From Cytophagales bacterium (GTDB lineage: Bacteria > Bacteroidota > Bacteroidia > Cytophagales > Cyclobacteriaceae), in NCBI GenBank assembly GCA_003454975.1, contig DMST01000409.1, forward strand, positions 48,968-55,716: DNA of 6,749 nt, in the 5' to 3' direction. Shown in pieces: positions 4,699-6,749 of the stretch. The stretch's first letter is position 1. Every line of letters starts with the position of its first letter. Made by a program: the position numbers and the translations under genes. The notes beneath the pieces are model-generated. The model saw only the letters and a program-made list of their open reading frames with translations, ran no database searches and was not told where the DNA came from.

Positions 4699-6749
4699 TT
4701 ATTTCCCGAGGGAAATCAAGTTTACAAACAACCGATAGGCTCCTGGCACTCCGGCAGGCAGCTCCCGAAACCAGGAGTAGCCAGAATACACGTACCAACC
4801 TTCTCCGTATTGGGCCACCAGCAACCCACCGTCCTTAGGCGTTTCGCCCGGGTCGTTACTGCTGAGGATAGGCGTGAAGGCATCGTCCCACTCATTAGGA
4901 AAATAGAGTCCGCGCTCCTGCACCCAGCCCTCAAAGTCGGCTTCGGTGATCTTATTCGGTGACCGCAATACCGGATGCTTGGGTGCCAGCATACGCACCT
5001 CAGCTTCCTCTACCGTAACCCGGTCACGTGACAACGTTAACGGATATGGTGCCAGTTCGTCGGTTACCAAACGGAAGCTAGTGTTGTACTGTACCACCAT
5101 AGTGCCCCCTTGCTTCACATACTCTAGCAGCTTAGGCTGTTGAAACTTCAGCCAGCCTACCGTGTTGTAAGCCCGCACCCCTAGTACAATCGCATCGTAT
5201 TGGGTCAAATCTCCATTGGCCACATCACCTTCTTCTAGCATATCTACCTGATAGCCAATCTGTTCCAGATTAGAAGGAATTTCATCACCAGCTCCCATAA
5301 TGTAGCCTATAAGCTCTCCTTCCTTTTTAATATCGAGACGGTTGAGGCGGGCTTTCGCCACTGGCAAAAGTGTCTGCACCGGGATATGGTCATACTCAAT
5401 TACCTGGAGTGAACGGTTGTAGGTTTCACCCTCTACTTCCATTTCTACCATCAGTTCACCTTGAGAAGCCTTCTTGGGTGGAGTAACCGATATCTCTACT
5501 AACTGAGAAGCTCCTTTTTGGGTAAAGGAGAAGGGGATTTCAGCAGGCTCCGCTTGCCAACCCTCTGGCATTAGAATGCGCGCCGTACCGGATACATTCT
5601 CAGTTCCGGCAGACAAATTAACCCGTACGGTTTTGGGGGTGTTGTCGGCCAAAATCAATACCGGATCAAGAATATTAGCATATACCGGAGGTATGTAGGC
5701 CAAAGGGCGATACACTTCTCCGTCCACGGGGTCGTTCCGTTTGTAAACTACCGGTAGGTGACTAAAACTGATAAACTGGTTTTCTATCTGAATCCCAAAA
5801 CCTGCTTCCAGGAAAGGCTTGTTTTCCGGCTGCCCAATCTTCAACGGATCGTCTACTCGGTACATCCCTACAGTCCCTTCCTTTTCCAACCAGTAGGGCT
5901 CCGACCAGGGCGCGGTGGTATTGATAGCCACTACCTGGGTCTCGGTCACTATTTTGTTGGTAGCCAGCGGCACATCCAGCGTCTCACTCCAAAGCTTGCG
6001 GTGCTCCGGAGTTTGTATGGAGATTGCCTTCCATGTTACAGGAACCTCCGAACGGTTTACCAATTCTACCTTCAGCGAAAGACTATCGCCTTGGGTTACC
6101 GAATAATCATCGGCCACAACCTCGAGGTATAAGCCGAGGCACCCTCTAATGATCTCCTCAAGTTCGTCCTGCTTGGTAAACTTCCAAGGTACATTATCGA
6201 GCTTAAGCAATTCACCATAGGCCTCTAGCAGCAACGGCACAATGGCGGCCGGATGTTCATGATTAAACGACTCGTCGGCTTGTCGAAGAAGTTCGCTTAG
6301 CTTTTCTGCTCCGGGCACACGGCTCCACGACACATCAATGCCTTCCATGAAGTCATCGGTAGGCATATCACCCTTAATCAAAGCAAGCCACTCGTTTACC
6401 TGTCCCCGGCGTCCGGTGGAGCCAAACCCTTGGCTTTTGTGCATACTGCGACTTAGTGCACTGATTTCAGTGTAGCTAAGACCCAACTGCGAGTTGTAAG
6501 CCCCTACATCAATCCGAAATTTATCAGAAGGATCAAAAGTTTGTCCAGATCGGCGATAAAACCATTCGCTGGTATTCCAAAATACCCGGCGTACTTGCCA
6601 AGTATCCACTTCCGTAAGCTGTTCAGGAAACCTGTTGGGGTCGGCAGCCGCTTCAAAAGCCTCTTTGGCTAATATGGCGGAAGCCGTATGGTGACCGTGC
6701 GTAAGCCCTGCCCGGTCGGGCGAAAAGCGAGTGATAATCACGTCGGGCT
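4699..6749 (-). CDS. PIG-L family deacetylase, long form with C-terminal accessory domains (N-terminus beyond window)
   Basis: At least 682 residues; the frame stays open to the right edge, reading PDVIITRFSPDRAG, so the GTG at 6741 is an internal Val and not a start. Numbering from that Val, THGHHTASAILAKEAFEAA (14-32) carries the HxxH zinc-binding/catalytic motif of PIG-L/LmbE deacetylases (His15, His18). The upstream AHPDD motif and any signal peptide are missing with the first 150 or so residues. Residues about 205-275 and 360-445 look like Ig-like/NEW3-type beta domains (VTQGDSLSLKVELVNRS; VSGTARILMPEGW). Residues about 470-680 look like a flavodoxin/glutamine-amidotransferase-like domain (YDAIVLGVRAYN, YVKQGGTMVVQYN, GWYVYSGYSWFRELPAGVPGAYRLFVNL). 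Such proteins hydrolyse N-acetyl groups from amino sugars or related compounds; the substrate here is unknown. It is the same strand as the symporter but separated by the AI-2E gene. Confidence 0.9.
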   Translation of the reverse strand, partial: PDVIITRFSPDRAGLTHGHHTASAILAKEAFEAAADPNRFPEQLTEVDTWQVRRVFWNTSEWFYRRSGQTFDPSDKFRIDVGAYNSQLGLSYTEISALSRSMHKSQGFGSTGRRGQVNEWLALIKGDMPTDDFMEGIDVSWSRVPGAEKLSELLRQADESFNHEHPAAIVPLLLEAYGELLKLDNVPWKFTKQDELEEIIRGCLGLYLEVVADDYSVTQGDSLSLKVELVNRSEVPVTWKAISIQTPEHRKLWSETLDVPLATNKIVTETQVVAINTTAPWSEPYWLEKEGTVGMYRVDDPLKIGQPENKPFLEAGFGIQIENQFISFSHLPVVYKRNDPVDGEVYRPLAYIPPVYANILDPVLILADNTPKTVRVNLSAGTENVSGTARILMPEGWQAEPAEIPFSFTQKGASQLVEISVTPPKKASQGELMVEMEVEGETYNRSLQVIEYDHIPVQTLLPVAKARLNRLDIKKEGELIGYIMGAGDEIPSNLEQIGYQVDMLEEGDVANGDLTQYDAIVLGVRAYNTVGWLKFQQPKLLEYVKQGGTMVVQYNTSFRLVTDELAPYPLTLSRDRVTVEEAEVRMLAPKHPVLRSPNKITEADFEGWVQERGLYFPNEWDDAFTPILSSNDPGETPKDGGLLVAQYGEGWYVYSGYSWFRELPAGVPGAYRLFVNLISLGK
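4701..4716 (-). terminator. Candidate hairpin terminator at the convergent gene ends
   Basis: ATTTCCC (4701-4707) and GGGAAAT (4710-4716) are perfect complements separated by two bases, giving at least a 6-bp stem with a 4-nt loop. The hairpin lies over the last codons of the PIG-L gene. On the minus strand it is followed within about 10 nt by an A/T stretch ending ATTTT (4691-4687), which is loosely terminator-like. On the plus strand it lies just after the AI-2E stop with no T run. GGGGAAAA at 4683-4690 could pair with the same TTTCCC, an alternative fold with a 12-nt loop. Weak but plausible. Confidence 0.35.

Noticed and set aside
5758..6132. 124-codon plus-strand frame opposite the PIG-L gene
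   Set aside because: No domain, no promoter, and fully inside a conserved coding region on the other strand.
6739..6741. GTG at 6741 as the start of the PIG-L gene
   Set aside because: The frame is open to the window edge, and PDVIITRFSPDRAG reads as the interior of the catalytic domain, with the AHPDD region still missing.
1..6749. Defence system, mobile element, CRISPR array or biosynthetic cluster
   Set aside because: No nuclease, transposase, integrase, helicase, repeat array or synthase motif was seen on either strand; all long frames belong to known housekeeping-type families.

Overview
The window is ordinary chromosomal DNA of roughly balanced GC content, most likely from a member of the Bacteroidota. 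Three things point there. A textbook Bacteroidota-type promoter (TTTG, 19 nt, TAnnTTTG) precedes a partial tRNA gene at the left edge. The protein types are typical of the phylum: a long PIG-L deacetylase with C-terminal accessory domains, and a sodium:solute symporter with an acidic/Ala-rich insert. No gene has a clear Shine-Dalgarno sequence. Genus cannot be named from the sequence; a free-living Cytophagia- or Saprospiria-like organism would fit.

Layout from left to right. Positions 1-19 (-) hold the first 19 nt of a tRNA gene, probably tRNA-Pro, with its promoter at 35-65. Divergent from it, 142-774 (+) encodes a VOC/glyoxalase-like protein. It ends 3 bp from the end of a convergent minus-strand gene, 778-1527, for an exported beta-barrel-like protein. 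Upstream of that gene on the same strand are a 573-residue sodium:solute symporter (1585-3306) and a 52-residue single-pass membrane protein (3303-3461). The small gene's TGA overlaps the symporter ATG. These three minus-strand genes (small protein, symporter, barrel protein) look like one transcription unit. A roughly 100-bp divergent intergenic region follows, carrying a strong inverted repeat that overlaps a candidate promoter. Next is an AI-2E/PerM-type membrane transporter (3560-4696, +). It converges with a 2-bp gap on a long PIG-L family deacetylase (4699 to beyond the right edge, -) whose N-terminus lies outside the window.

Functionally, the PIG-L deacetylase and the small-protein/symporter pair may form a set in which an N-acetylated compound is deacetylated outside the cytoplasm and a product is imported with sodium. 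That is inference. It rests on same-strand proximity and on my recollection that these families are often neighbours in Bacteroidota. Here the oppositely oriented AI-2E gene separates them. I see no mobile element, CRISPR array, phage gene, defence island or rRNA, and no gene-free stretch longer than about 140 bp. The points most worth a second look are the translationally coupled 52-aa gene and the dyad in the divergent promoter region. I do not see evidence for a wholly new system.
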